Positions 25,535 to 34,634 of a stretch of DNA of 56,766 nucleotides are shown one piece after another. Below the pieces are notes generated by a model that was given only the letters and a program-made list of their open reading frames with translations, had not been told where the DNA came from and made no database searches. Position 1 is the first letter of the stretch. Each line of letters begins with the position of its first letter. Both the position numbers and the translations under genes were made by a program. Origin of the DNA: DRTC01 sp964521025 (GTDB taxonomy: Bacteria > Cloacimonadota > Cloacimonadia > Cloacimonadales > TCS61); NCBI GenBank assembly GCA_964521025.1, contig CAZFPK010000017.1:1-56766 (forward strand). The letters are read 5' to 3'.

Positions 25535-26719
25535 CTACCGGTTTATTTTAATATTGAACTCTGAAATTCCGGAGTTCAAATATATAGCATCATCCGAAAT
25601 ATCCACTTTATCGAATAAATCTTCATCAAAAGATACATCACCGGATTCTAATTCCAGCTTCCAGAAACCCGTTTTCTGAGTTGGAAAAAATAATGAAATA
25701 TCCATCTCCAGTTCCGTAAATATCCCTTTTTTCTGTTCATCGAATTTGAAGAAAAGTGTATCATTTTTAACATTCTTTTTCAAACTCGTTTCGATCTTAC
25801 TCCAGGGAAATCCGTGTCCATAACCTTTCATGGAAATAAACAGCGAATCAGTTGGGATTAACTTTAAGTCCGCATTCTCGATTTTTATTTCAGCATTTAT
25901 AAAATTGAAATGTTCCTTAATTGGAAATCTCTTTTCCTGATTGTGTGGAGTTGCGATCAAAACTCCGGCAATGATCAGGATCAAAATAATGATAGATGCG
26001 GAAACGATCAAAATCCTTTTCGTCGATGGAATCGATCTTTGCCGGATGAAGAATGTTTTATCAAACCTGAACAAATGATAGAAAATTCCGGAAAAAATAT
26101 ATACCAAACCTCCAACCCAAACTACATCGCTGAGAAAATGTCCTCCCTGCACGATACGAGCAAATCCGATCAAAAAGCCGTAAACAAAAGCAAACCAGAT
26201 AAAGAACCATTTCCAAAATCTCTTTTTATCCCGAAAGATGTAGCACAAAACAAAAAAATAAAATCCCATCGATGCATGTCCGCAGGGAAATGATTTTCCG
26301 TCGCTTTCCGGATCAATAGTTAGCAATTTTTCATATTCAAATTTTCCGTTAAATTCGACAATATCCCGCGGTCTCGGTCTGCCCCAATTATCTTTCAAGA
26401 TGGAGTTCACGAGCAAACCGGGAATGAAGATCATCACCAGAACTAAATATAATGAGATTTTCCTGAATTTGATGTAGCACTGTTTTAAATAACCGAGAAC
26501 AAAAATGACCAGAGCGGAAATCGAGAGGATCAAAGCAGGAATATTTCCGTAATAATATAAAAATTTCCACGGTTGGATATTTTTTAAAAACCATCCGGTA
26601 TCAGCATTATAAAACAATTTCTGGAATTGCAGATCCCAATCGAGTTTTTGGAAGAGGATGGTCAGGATTGTCAAAAGTATCGATGGGAGCAGCAGGTCGG
26701 AGATTAATCTTTTTTTCAT
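25535..26719 (-). CDS. PAP2-superfamily membrane phosphatase with C-terminal extension
   Basis: A 394-aa protein. The first ~230 residues have about six transmembrane helices with the three acid-phosphatase motifs: KDNWGRPRPR (K-x6-R-P), FPCGHASMGF (P-S/C-G-H), and GFARIVQGGHFLSDV (S/A-R-x5-H-x3-D). Such enzymes dephosphorylate lipid pyrophosphates, phosphatidyl lipids or lipid A. A further helix (RILIVSASIIILILIIAGVL) leads to an unassigned ~120-aa beta-rich tail (INAEIKIENADLKLIPTDSL...) that probably faces the periplasm. Note C rather than S in motif 2. The small ORF upstream ends 1 nt before this start. Confidence 0.85.
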   Translation of the reverse strand: MKKRLISDLLLPSILLTILTILFQKLDWDLQFQKLFYNADTGWFLKNIQPWKFLYYYGNIPALILSISALVIFVLGYLKQCYIKFRKISLYLVLVMIFIPGLLVNSILKDNWGRPRPRDIVEFNGKFEYEKLLTIDPESDGKSFPCGHASMGFYFFVLCYIFRDKKRFWKWFFIWFAFVYGFLIGFARIVQGGHFLSDVVWVGGLVYIFSGIFYHLFRFDKTFFIRQRSIPSTKRILIVSASIIILILIIAGVLIATPHNQEKRFPIKEHFNFINAEIKIENADLKLIPTDSLFISMKGYGHGFPWSKIETSLKKNVKNDTLFFKFDEQKKGIFTELEMDISLFFPTQKTGFWKLELESGDVSFDEDLFDKVDISDDAIYLNSGISEFNIKINR

Positions 26720-26720
26720 C

Positions 26721-26861
26721 TCAATTATCGATAATTCTCATAATTTCCTGTTCCGAAACGATTTCACTATTCCGACCATTCCGAATTGCTTTTGCAAAAC
26801 AAATGTCTTCGATCACATCAGTCAAAATCTTTATTAATTCTTCAATTAATTTCTTTTTCAT
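26721..26861 (-). CDS. Small helical protein (46 aa), hypothetical
   Basis: A short frame from ATG 26861 (or ATG 26870) to TGA 26721, immediately ahead of the PAP2 gene. Its product (MKKKLIEELIKILTDVIEDI, then CFAKAIRNGRNSEIVSEQEI and MRIIDN) looks like a compact helical protein with a C-terminal S-x-x-E-I-x-x-I motif. The reverse-strand frame across it is less plausible. No clear Shine-Dalgarno. It resembles small conserved proteins sometimes seen in related genomes, but I cannot name a family. Confidence 0.5.
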   Translation of the reverse strand: MKKKLIEELIKILTDVIEDICFAKAIRNGRNSEIVSEQEIMRIIDN

Positions 26862-27012
26862 AATTATCATAAAACATTGTCAATTAGAAAGCATAAGAAG
26901 AATTGTAAAGATAATTTAACATTAAGACAACTCCTTAAAAATTATTGAAAAAAATCTTTGACACAAAAATCAGTCATAAAAAAAGTGCTTTTACTTAATT
27001 GTTTGATTAAGC

Positions 27013-27089
27013 GGGGGTGTAGTTCAGTTGGTTAGAACGTCTGTCTGTCACGCAGAAGGTCGCGAGTTCGAGTCCCGTCACTCCCGCCA
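27013..27089 (+). tRNA. tRNA-Asp (GTC)
   Basis: A 77-nt cloverleaf: acceptor GGGGGTG / CACTCCC, D arm with AGTTCAGTTGGTTAGA, anticodon loop CTGTCAC giving GTC, T arm around GAGTTCGAGTC, discriminator G and encoded CCA at 27087-27089. One T-stem pair is an A-C mismatch. It is followed after 49 nt by the metal-efflux locus. Confidence 0.95.
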
Positions 27090-27138
27090 TTTTTTATATC
27101 CGGAAATAGGGAATAAAGAAGGTCGTCTTTAATAGAAG

Positions 27139-27561
27139 ATGTATAATATTTTTAAAAAGGTTTTAACAATAATTTGTTGTGTTTTGTCAATCAACAGTTT
27201 GGTTTTCAGCTCGCAAATTGTTATTTGCAAATTTAATTCCGAACTCAATTTTGAATTATTGCATAATCCCAAGATTGCTCATAATCATGACAATGAAACT
27301 CATTTTCACCTCGATTTTGAACATTCGGAATGCCACTCACAATTTGATTCCGAAGGTTCAGATTCGTGTCATTCCTGTTCCGACACAGAAATCCTTCACA
27401 AAAATTTTTTTTTCAAAAAATCTCAATTAACCCCAAATTATTCCTCAAATTATGATATAACTGACAAGTATCTTTTAGAAACAAAACCGAAACCTGTTTT
27501 ATATTTTGAATTAAATCAGAACTCATCATATATCCCATCTTTAACTGTTCTCCGAATTTAA
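27139..27561 (+). CDS. Exported histidine-rich protein at a metal-efflux locus
   Basis: A 140-aa protein with an N-terminal hydrophobic segment (VLTIICCVLSINSLVFS) that is likely a signal peptide. The mature part contains many possible metal ligands: HNHDNETHFHLDFEHSECHS and DSCHSCSDTE, an H/C/D/E-rich patch of about 45 residues. There is no named family. Position just ahead of TolC/CusB/CusA-like genes in the same direction suggests a periplasmic metal-binding or sensing role. The following 206 nt hold no gene; they contain AT-rich inverted segments (TCTAAATTAGATTAGA; TTTCTTTAGAAATTT) that could include the promoter or operator of the efflux genes. Confidence 0.65.
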   Translation: MYNIFKKVLTIICCVLSINSLVFSSQIVICKFNSELNFELLHNPKIAHNHDNETHFHLDFEHSECHSQFDSEGSDSCHSCSDTEILHKNFFFKKSQLTPNYSSNYDITDKYLLETKPKPVLYFELNQNSSYIPSLTVLRI

Positions 27562-27767
27562 ACAAATTCCTCAATAAAATTCCATTTATTTCAGTTTCAG
27601 GATAATTCCGTCTAAATTAGATTAGATTTCTTTAGAAATTTATCTAAAATTGATCAGAAGCATAACAACTTACGGTATATGCTTTTGTGTCGGAATAACA
27701 TTTCAAAAACTGAATTTGGGATAAATACAATTATTTTCGAAATTACAAAAAATAAAAGGAGAAATCA

Positions 27768-28991
27768 GTGAAAATCTATAAAATTATTGTACTCGTTTTT
27801 TGCAGCATTGTATTAATGAATTTGCATGCTCAAAATTCAATTACTATCGAAGAAGTCCATAAACGAGTAAAAGAAAATAATCTTGAATTCAAGAAATTAA
27901 AAATTCAAGAAAAGATTGCCAAATCCAATATCAAACAAGCTTCTAAATTTTCAAATCCTGAATTTGAAGTGGAATTGGAGAATCTTGGTAAGAATGAGAT
28001 CGGATTAAGTTTAAGCCAGTCGGTCGAATTGGGCGGAAAAAGAAAAATTAGAATCGAGATGGCTGAACTGGAGCAAAATCTGGTCAAATTGGAATCGGAA
28101 CAAGCGGAATTGGAAATCACGACAGAAACCGTTCGCAGAATTCTTCCCCTTTTAGCTTTGGAACAACAGGTTCGAACGCTCGATTCATTTATTCCGGGAG
28201 CTGAAAAGACATTAAAAATCATCGAGAAAAATGTTGAAATTGGTGCCACAAAACAGATAGATAAGATCAGAGCAGAAGTAGAACTCGATGAGCTTTTATT
28301 GGAAAAAGTAATAGCAATAAATGAAATGCAGCAACTCAAAAATGATCTTTCAGCTTTATGGCTGGGTTCAGCAGATGACTTTGATGAATTGGATGCAAGC
28401 ATAAACAAAGAAATTGTTGTTCCCCCGATTAATGCCTACTTCGACGCTGTTGCAGAGCATCCTGAAACAAAAATTCAGAACCTGGAAAGACAAATCGCTC
28501 AGATTGAATTGAAAGATGCTAAGAAAAGCGCCATCCCCGATCTATCAGTCGGAGCAGGATTTGTTCGCAATAATGAACTTAAAGAAAATGCATATATTCT
28601 TTCCGCTGGAATCGAGCTGCCGATTTTTAACACAAACAAAGACGAGATTCATTCTGTTAGTTTAGGATCAGAAGTTGTAGAAAATGAAATTTCCGGTTCT
28701 GTTTCGGAAAGAAAAGCGGAGATCAAAGCAGTTTACGCAGAATTAACTTCTATTTCGAAAGATATGGAAGTTTTAGAAAATAAAATTCTACCGAATTTGC
28801 ACACGATTTTTCAAACTTTAAAAGAATATTATAAAAACGGCAGTGTAAGTTTTTTAGAATTGATTGAAACGCAAACGGAACTTCTGGAAACGGAGAACAG
28901 ATTGATGGAACTTCATATTTCCAAAGCAGAACTGTGTAATGAATTGTATGAACTTTCCGGTTATCAAGTTGATGTTTTTGAAAATAAATAA
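27768..28991 (+). CDS. TolC/CusC-type outer-membrane efflux protein
   Basis: A 407-aa protein starting at GTG 27768 with AAAAGGAG upstream. Signal peptide (IYKIIVLVFCSIVLMNLHA), then the repeated helical hairpins of the outer-membrane efflux family: TIEEVHKRVKENNLEFKKLK near the mature start, SNPEFEVELENLG and GLSLSQSVELGGKRK (a conserved L-x-Q-x-(I/L/V)-(E/D)-x-G-G-K segment), and a C-terminal ELIETQTELLETENRL repeat. It would form the outer-membrane duct for the CusA/CusB-like pump encoded next. The gap to the next gene is 17 nt. Confidence 0.9.
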   Translation: MKIYKIIVLVFCSIVLMNLHAQNSITIEEVHKRVKENNLEFKKLKIQEKIAKSNIKQASKFSNPEFEVELENLGKNEIGLSLSQSVELGGKRKIRIEMAELEQNLVKLESEQAELEITTETVRRILPLLALEQQVRTLDSFIPGAEKTLKIIEKNVEIGATKQIDKIRAEVELDELLLEKVIAINEMQQLKNDLSALWLGSADDFDELDASINKEIVVPPINAYFDAVAEHPETKIQNLERQIAQIELKDAKKSAIPDLSVGAGFVRNNELKENAYILSAGIELPIFNTNKDEIHSVSLGSEVVENEISGSVSERKAEIKAVYAELTSISKDMEVLENKILPNLHTIFQTLKEYYKNGSVSFLELIETQTELLETENRLMELHISKAELCNELYELSGYQVDVFENK

Positions 28992-29008
28992 TAAATTAAG
29001 GAGATAAA

Positions 29009-30022
29009 ATGAAAAACAAAAAAAAGATAAACCAAATTATGTTAATACTCGCTCTGATGCTGAGTGTATGTTTATGGAGTGCAGACGAAGTCGATGATCA
29101 TAGCGGACACGACCACGAAGAAGGAGAACATGTTGAATCTGAAGAAGATCACAGTGGACACGATCACGAAGAAGGTGAACATTCTGATGATACGGAAATA
29201 AAACTATCTTCTCAAGCGGTAAAACTGGCAGCCATCACAACGAATAATGTCAGGAAAGAAAGAATTGCAAAAGTCATTGAACTTCCTGGTGAAATCGGAT
29301 TCAATGAAGATAAAGTTGCTAACATTACTCCCAGGTATGCGGGAATTGTGAAAATTGTAAAAAAACATCTCGGTGAATTTTTGAATGAGGGTGATGTTTT
29401 AGCAGTTATTGAGAGCAATGAAAGTCTTACGCAATACGATGTTGTCGCTCCCATCAGCGGACACATTATAGAAAAACATATTACAATCGGCGAATTTGCA
29501 GGAGAAGAAGAACCGATTTTTGTAATTGCTAATATGAAAACAGTTTGGGTGAATTGTGAAGTTTATCCGCATACAATCCAATATCTGCAAAAAGGTCAAA
29601 AAGTAAAAATCGATGCTGTGGGTATGGAACTTGAAACGATCGGCAGGATTTCATATATTGCTCCGGTTTTCAATGAGGAAACAAGAAGTGCCATTGCCAG
29701 AATAGAAATTCCTTCGGACAAAATGAAATGGCGTCCCGGTATGTTTATTTATGCTTCCATCGAAAGATCTTCCGACAAAGAAGTTCCTGTTGTTGATAAA
29801 AATGCGGTTCAAGTATTTAATGATAAAAATGTGATTTTCATTCCGGAATCTAAAAATGTCTTTAAGCCGGTAGAAGTTGAACTTGGAATGAGCGATGATA
29901 ATTTTGTTGAGATCAAAGATGGGATCCATTTAGGAGAAAGTTATGTTTCCAATGGAGCATTTGAATTAAAAGCAAAATTAGTAACAAGTTCTCTCGGTGA
30001 CCACGCCGGTCACGGACACTAA
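29009..30022 (+). CDS. CusB/CzcB-like periplasmic adaptor (RND membrane fusion protein)
   Basis: A 337-aa protein with signal peptide (QIMLILALMLSVCLWSA) followed by a metal-ligand-rich repeat (DDHSGHDHEEGEHVESEEDH then SGHDHEEGEH). The adaptor body follows: beta-barrel and lipoyl halves (PRYAGIVKIVKKHLGEFLNE, DVLAVIESNESL, YDVVAPISGHIIEKHITIGE), then the membrane-proximal domain. The C-terminus again ends in a histidine cluster (DHAGHGH). His clusters at both ends point to Cu/Ag, Zn, Co or Ni; which metal cannot be read from sequence. It is co-directional and closely spaced with the pump gene. Confidence 0.92.
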   Translation: MKNKKKINQIMLILALMLSVCLWSADEVDDHSGHDHEEGEHVESEEDHSGHDHEEGEHSDDTEIKLSSQAVKLAAITTNNVRKERIAKVIELPGEIGFNEDKVANITPRYAGIVKIVKKHLGEFLNEGDVLAVIESNESLTQYDVVAPISGHIIEKHITIGEFAGEEEPIFVIANMKTVWVNCEVYPHTIQYLQKGQKVKIDAVGMELETIGRISYIAPVFNEETRSAIARIEIPSDKMKWRPGMFIYASIERSSDKEVPVVDKNAVQVFNDKNVIFIPESKNVFKPVEVELGMSDDNFVEIKDGIHLGESYVSNGAFELKAKLVTSSLGDHAGHGH

Positions 30023-30036
30023 AATCGGGGGAATGA

Positions 30037-33000
30037 ATGCTGACAAAATTAATAGAACTATCGCTTAAGAACAGGTTTTTGATTATCCTTTTTCTTATTG
30101 CTGTGATTGTATTCGGTGTGATTCAGTATCGAAAACTGCCAACTGATGCTTTTCCGGATATTTCTCCTGTCATGGTAGCGATCTTTGCTGAAGCGCATGG
30201 AATGGCACCGGAAGAAGTTGAAAGAATGATCACTTTCCCGATCGAATCTGCAATGAACGGACTGCCGGGTGTAACTCTTGTGAAGTCAACTTCTGCTTTT
30301 GGAATGGCTGTAATTTATGTTTATTTTACGGATAAAACGGATATATATTTTGCCAGACAAATAGTGGCAGAACGGCTTTCCGGAGCAGTTCCGGATATGC
30401 ACGAACCACCAATACTCGGTCCGATTTCAAGCGGATTGGGAGAAGTTTTTATGTATTACCTGACAGCGTCTGATGATGCAGATACCGAAGGAAAAGATAA
30501 AAACACCTGGTTGCGAGAGATAAATGACTGGGTTGTCAAATTCCAGTTGCAGGCAGTTCCCGGTGTGACAGAAATTCTTTCGATGGGCGGCCATATCTTA
30601 CAATACCAGGTAAATATTAATCCTTACGCTATGAATAAATTTGATATTGGATTGGAGGAAGTTGTTGAAGCAATCAATACAAACAATGCCAATGCAGGTG
30701 GACAATTCCTCGTTATCGGTTCGGAAGAATATCTTGTACGCGGAGTGGGTTTATTGGAAAATCGTGATGACCTCGGCAATATTCAGGTAAAAGTTGTGAA
30801 TGGAACACCTGTAAAATTGTTGGACATTGCCGAAGTAAATTTTGGTAAAGAGATTCGTCGGGGAGTAGTTTCTCTAAACGGCGAAGAAGAAGTTGTTGCC
30901 GGAATCGTGATGAAACTTTTCGGTGAGAATACTTCTAATGTTATAGCACAATTAGAAAAGAAATTTCCGGAAGTTCAAGCGTCATTACCGGAAGGTGTGG
31001 AACTCGTTCCTTATTACAATCAAAGCCATCTGGTAAGTAATGCAACCGGAACAGTTAAGAAAGCCTTAATGATTGGCGGGATGTTGGTTTTACTTGTTCT
31101 ACTGCTTTTCCTTGGAAATTTCAGAACTGCTTTTATCGTTGCATTGTCATTACCTCTTTGCGCACTTTTTGCAGTTATCATTATGGGATTTTCAGGATTA
31201 TCGGCAAACTTGATGTCGTTGGGGGGAATTGCTATTGCCATTGGTATGTTGGGTGATGCTTCTATCGTGATGGTGGAGAACATCTACAGGCATCTTTCTG
31301 ATGCTAAAAATAAAGGTAGAAGTAAATTTGAACTTATTCTGAATGCTGCCAAAGAAGTTGGTTCTCCCATCGTATTTTCAGTTGTAATTATCATTATTGT
31401 ATTCCTGCCGCTTTTTACATTGGAAGGTGTGGAAGGTAAAATGTTTTCGCCAATGGCATTTACAATTTCATTCGCCCTTTTAGGATCGCTGGTGGTGGCT
31501 GTGCTCTTTTCTCCGGTTCTTTCTTCTCTCATCCTGAAGGCTGCTCCGCAAAAAGAATTTGCTTTTATTACTTTTTTGAAAAATCTCTATAAACCAATAT
31601 TGAAATTTGCTTTGAAATTCAAATTTGTTGTAGTGATGACAGCACTTGCTGCATTTGTAATTTCTCTGCTTTACATTCCGAAATTGGGAACAGAATTCAT
31701 TCCTGTATTAGAGGAAGGAGCGATTCAAGTAAATGTTACAATGGCTCCGTCAATTTCTCTGGTGAAAGCAACTGAAACCATTATGAAATTAGAAAAAAAG
31801 ATCAGAACTTTCGATGAAGTGAAGTCCACGATTGCCAAGATTGGTCGTCCGGAAGCAGGCAGTCATCCTCATCCGGTAAATTTCGCCAATATTCAGATTT
31901 CTCTCAATCCACAAGAAGAGTGGGAAAAACATAAAAATAAAGAAGACTTAATTGCTTCTTTGAACAAAGTTCTGTCGGAATATCCCGGTATTCAATTAAA
32001 CTTTACTCAACCAATCCAGAATTTATTTGATGAATTATTGTCAGGCGTCAGAACGCAATTGGCAATAAAAATCTATGGTGAAGATCTTTCCAAACTTCGT
32101 ATCTTGGCAGAAGTTGTGAAAGAAAACATCGAAGGAATTCCGGGTTTGGTGGATTTGGCGACCGAACAGAGTTATGGTCAACCCCAGGTGCAAGTGATTG
32201 TCGATAGAAAATCCTGCGCTCGTTACGGAGTTTCCGTAGCAGAAATTCTGGAGTTAGTTGAACTTGCTGTGGGTGGTGAAGTTATCGATAAAGTATATAT
32301 CAATACCAGACGGTTCGGAATCAATGTTCGTTATCAAGAAAGATTCAGAGATGATCTGGAAGCGATTAAAAACTTACTCGTTCATACTTCGGAAGGTTAC
32401 AAAATTCCGCTTTCGCAGGTTGCGGAAGTGAAAAAACTTGTTGGTCCAATTCAGATTAACCGTGAAATGAATCAGCGTCGCTGGACTGTTTCTGCTAATG
32501 TGCGAGGACGAGATCTGGGTTCTGTCGTGAGTGATATCCAAGAACGCATAGAAGAAAAAGTAGAAATTCCTGCCGGATATTATATCGAGTATGGCGGACA
32601 ATTCAAGAATCAACAACGAGCAATGAAAAAACTGAAAGTGATAGTTCCAACCGCCTTTTTATTGATATTCTTATTACTTTATTTGAGTTTCGGAAAATTG
32701 CATTATGCTACTTTGATATTTGTAAATGTTCCGCTTGCTCTTATCGGCGGTGTATTCGGATTATTTATTACCGGTGAATATCTTTCTGTTCCGGCGTCAG
32801 TCGGGTTTATTGCTCTGTTCGGGATTGCAGTGCAGAACGGTCTTGTGCTTGTTTCTTATATCAATCAACTTCGCGAAGAAGGAATTTCTACCAAAGAAGC
32901 AATTGAGATTGGTGCAATCCGCAGATTACGACCTGTTCTGATGACCGCCTTAACAACCGTGTTAGGTCTAGTTCCACTCCTGCTTTCCGGAGGAATGGGC

Positions 33001-33129
33001 TCGGAAGTTCAGCGTCCATTGGCTGTTGTTGTTGTGTTCGGATTGATATCTTCAACATTCTTGACACTGATCTTGATACCGGCACTTTACGAATGGTTTT
33101 CCCCGAAATTGATGAAGGATGAATCGTAA
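30037..33129 (+). CDS. CusA/CzcA-type heavy-metal RND efflux pump
   Basis: A 1030-aa inner-membrane transporter: helix 1 (FLIILFLIAVIVFGVI), large periplasmic porter domain, helices 2-6, a second porter domain and helices 8-12. The helix-4 proton-relay sequence of the heavy-metal RND subfamily is present (GGIAIAIGMLGDASIVMVEN, with the conserved D). The N-terminal PTDAFPDISPVMVAIFAEA and PSISLVKATETIMKLE segments also match. Length is typical. It pumps metal cations from periplasm or cytoplasm through the adaptor and TolC-like duct. Confidence 0.95.
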   Translation: MLTKLIELSLKNRFLIILFLIAVIVFGVIQYRKLPTDAFPDISPVMVAIFAEAHGMAPEEVERMITFPIESAMNGLPGVTLVKSTSAFGMAVIYVYFTDKTDIYFARQIVAERLSGAVPDMHEPPILGPISSGLGEVFMYYLTASDDADTEGKDKNTWLREINDWVVKFQLQAVPGVTEILSMGGHILQYQVNINPYAMNKFDIGLEEVVEAINTNNANAGGQFLVIGSEEYLVRGVGLLENRDDLGNIQVKVVNGTPVKLLDIAEVNFGKEIRRGVVSLNGEEEVVAGIVMKLFGENTSNVIAQLEKKFPEVQASLPEGVELVPYYNQSHLVSNATGTVKKALMIGGMLVLLVLLLFLGNFRTAFIVALSLPLCALFAVIIMGFSGLSANLMSLGGIAIAIGMLGDASIVMVENIYRHLSDAKNKGRSKFELILNAAKEVGSPIVFSVVIIIIVFLPLFTLEGVEGKMFSPMAFTISFALLGSLVVAVLFSPVLSSLILKAAPQKEFAFITFLKNLYKPILKFALKFKFVVVMTALAAFVISLLYIPKLGTEFIPVLEEGAIQVNVTMAPSISLVKATETIMKLEKKIRTFDEVKSTIAKIGRPEAGSHPHPVNFANIQISLNPQEEWEKHKNKEDLIASLNKVLSEYPGIQLNFTQPIQNLFDELLSGVRTQLAIKIYGEDLSKLRILAEVVKENIEGIPGLVDLATEQSYGQPQVQVIVDRKSCARYGVSVAEILELVELAVGGEVIDKVYINTRRFGINVRYQERFRDDLEAIKNLLVHTSEGYKIPLSQVAEVKKLVGPIQINREMNQRRWTVSANVRGRDLGSVVSDIQERIEEKVEIPAGYYIEYGGQFKNQQRAMKKLKVIVPTAFLLIFLLLYLSFGKLHYATLIFVNVPLALIGGVFGLFITGEYLSVPASVGFIALFGIAVQNGLVLVSYINQLREEGISTKEAIEIGAIRRLRPVLMTALTTVLGLVPLLLSGGMGSEVQRPLAVVVVFGLISSTFLTLILIPALYEWFSPKLMKDES

Positions 33130-33151
33130 AATACTTTGCATAAAATATTGT

Positions 33152-33186
33152 AAAACCTTCAAGGTCTGGCAAACCTTGAAGGTTTA
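33152..33186. repeat. Hairpin repeat AAACCTTCAAGGT / AACCTTGAAGGTTT
   Basis: An imperfect inverted repeat with a CTGGCA loop between the pump gene and the PII-like gene. A diverged copy lies at 19026-19060, so this is a dispersed repeat. It sits within the efflux operon and may attenuate transcription of the last gene. Confidence 0.75.
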
Positions 33187-33213
33187 AACAGTTAACAAAA
33201 CAGGAGATGAACA

Positions 33214-33555
33214 ATGAAAAAAATAGAAGCTTTCATAAGAAGTAACAGATTTCACGAAGTAATCGAAGAACTGCATTTGATAGAAGGTTTAACCGGCGTT
33301 TCGGTGTTTGATGTGAAAGGATTCGGTCGTTCCCGTGATAAGGAACCATCTGTTCATATAACTGATAACACCAAAAACTGGGAACCACATACAAAATTAG
33401 AGATTTTCTGCACAAATGCTCTATCCGAAATTGTTTTAGAAACTATTCAAAAAAACGCTCATACCGGTTTGCGAGGTGATGGTAAAATCTATATCTCAAA
33501 TATCGAGGAATGTATTAGAATTGCTACCGGTAATAGCGGCAGAAAAGCGGTTTAA
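33214..33555 (+). CDS. PII-like signalling protein linked to metal efflux
   Basis: A 113-aa protein with the PII fold pattern: KKIEAFIRSNRFHEVIEELH, LTGVSVFDVKGFGRSRDKEP (T-loop base), THTKLEIFCTN-like strand (PHTKLEIFCTNALSEIV), HTGLRGDGKIYISNIEECIRI (B loop, T-G-x-x-G-D-G-x-I) and IATGNSGRKAV. The uridylylated tyrosine region of the classical T-loop is absent or changed. PII paralogues next to heavy-metal RND pumps have been described as a separate group (PII-NG), and this fits by context. AGGAG precedes the ATG. It probably senses a nucleotide or a metal state and modulates the pump. Confidence 0.85.
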   Translation: MKKIEAFIRSNRFHEVIEELHLIEGLTGVSVFDVKGFGRSRDKEPSVHITDNTKNWEPHTKLEIFCTNALSEIVLETIQKNAHTGLRGDGKIYISNIEECIRIATGNSGRKAV

Positions 33556-33565
33556 CGACATTTAT

Positions 33566-33594
33566 GGAAGTTCCTGAAAGAACTTCCTTATTTT
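33566..33594 (+). terminator. Intrinsic terminator of the metal-efflux operon
   Basis: GGAAGTTC-CTGAAA-GAACTTCC followed by TTATTTT, starting 11 nt after the stop of the PII-like gene. Confidence 0.8.
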
Positions 33595-33730
33595 AAAAAA
33601 AGCTGTAAAATGTAAAGTTATTGACCCAAAACCGCTTACTGAAATTTTGAGGAAGCGGATAGGATAATCTTATTCGTTTAATAATAATGGAATGTGAAAT
33701 TTGAAAAATGTTTTTAAATTGAACTCTTAA

Positions 33731-34525
33731 ATGTCACTTTATATGAAACCAAAAAAATCTCTCGGACAACATTTCCTGACAGATAAAAACATCGTCAGGA
33801 AAATTGTCAAAATCGCGGATGTTCAGAAAGGTGATTTTGTCTGGGAAATCGGTCCCGGAAAAGGGATTCTGACAGAAGAACTTCTGCAAACCGGATGCAA
33901 ACTTACTGCTTTTGAAATCGATAAAAAACTCCATCCGCTTCTGGTAGATAAATTCTCCGGTACAATAAAATTAATTAAAAAGGATATTCTGAAAGTTAAT
34001 TGGGAGGATTATTTCCCTGCCAAAAAAGTGAAGATAGTTGCGAATCTTCCATACCAGATTACTTCACCAATTCTATTCAAAGTTGTTACTTTTGCAAATC
34101 AATTCTCGCAGGTCGTGATTATGATCCAAAAGGAAGTTGCCCAAAGGATCAATGCTAAAATCGGTTCGAAAGATTACGGAATCCTGACCCTGAAAATGCA
34201 GTTCTATTTTAATGTTTCGTATGGATTCACAGTCAAATCGCATCTTTTTTACCCAAGACCGAGAGTTGATTCTGCTGTAATAAAATTAATTCCCAGAAAG
34301 AATAAACCTGAAATTGAGGATGAAAAATTCTTTTGGAGAATCGTGGAAACAGCATTTAGAAATCGCAGGAAAATGTTACGCAATAATTTGAAGGTAATTT
34401 TATCTTCAGAACAAATAGAAGAATTATCAAAGAAGTTTGATTTATCGAGGAGAGGAGAAACATTTTCGGAAAAGGATTTTTTAGATTTGTATCACAAAAT
34501 TCAAATTCTTATCGATAATTCCTGA
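33731..34525 (+). CDS. rsmA: 16S rRNA dimethyladenosine transferase
   Basis: A 264-aa SAM-dependent enzyme that dimethylates two adjacent adenines in helix 45 of 16S rRNA (KsgA/RsmA). Visible motifs: KSLGQHFLTD at the start, SAM loop EIGPGKGILTEELL, acidic loop AFEID, catalytic motif NLPYQITSP, and a C-terminal FRNRRKMLRNNL segment. Length is normal. Start could be ATG 33731 or the next ATG at 33743; neither has a clear Shine-Dalgarno. No obvious operon partner. Confidence 0.96.
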   Translation: MSLYMKPKKSLGQHFLTDKNIVRKIVKIADVQKGDFVWEIGPGKGILTEELLQTGCKLTAFEIDKKLHPLLVDKFSGTIKLIKKDILKVNWEDYFPAKKVKIVANLPYQITSPILFKVVTFANQFSQVVIMIQKEVAQRINAKIGSKDYGILTLKMQFYFNVSYGFTVKSHLFYPRPRVDSAVIKLIPRKNKPEIEDEKFFWRIVETAFRNRRKMLRNNLKVILSSEQIEELSKKFDLSRRGETFSEKDFLDLYHKIQILIDNS

Positions 34526-34634
34526 TTCCTGTCTCCTTTTCATCTTTCCTTTTTTTTTGTTTGGAATTTTTAAATTTGGATTTTATTTGATATTTGTTAT
34601 TTGGGATTTCCTATCTCCTATCTCCTGTTTCCCT

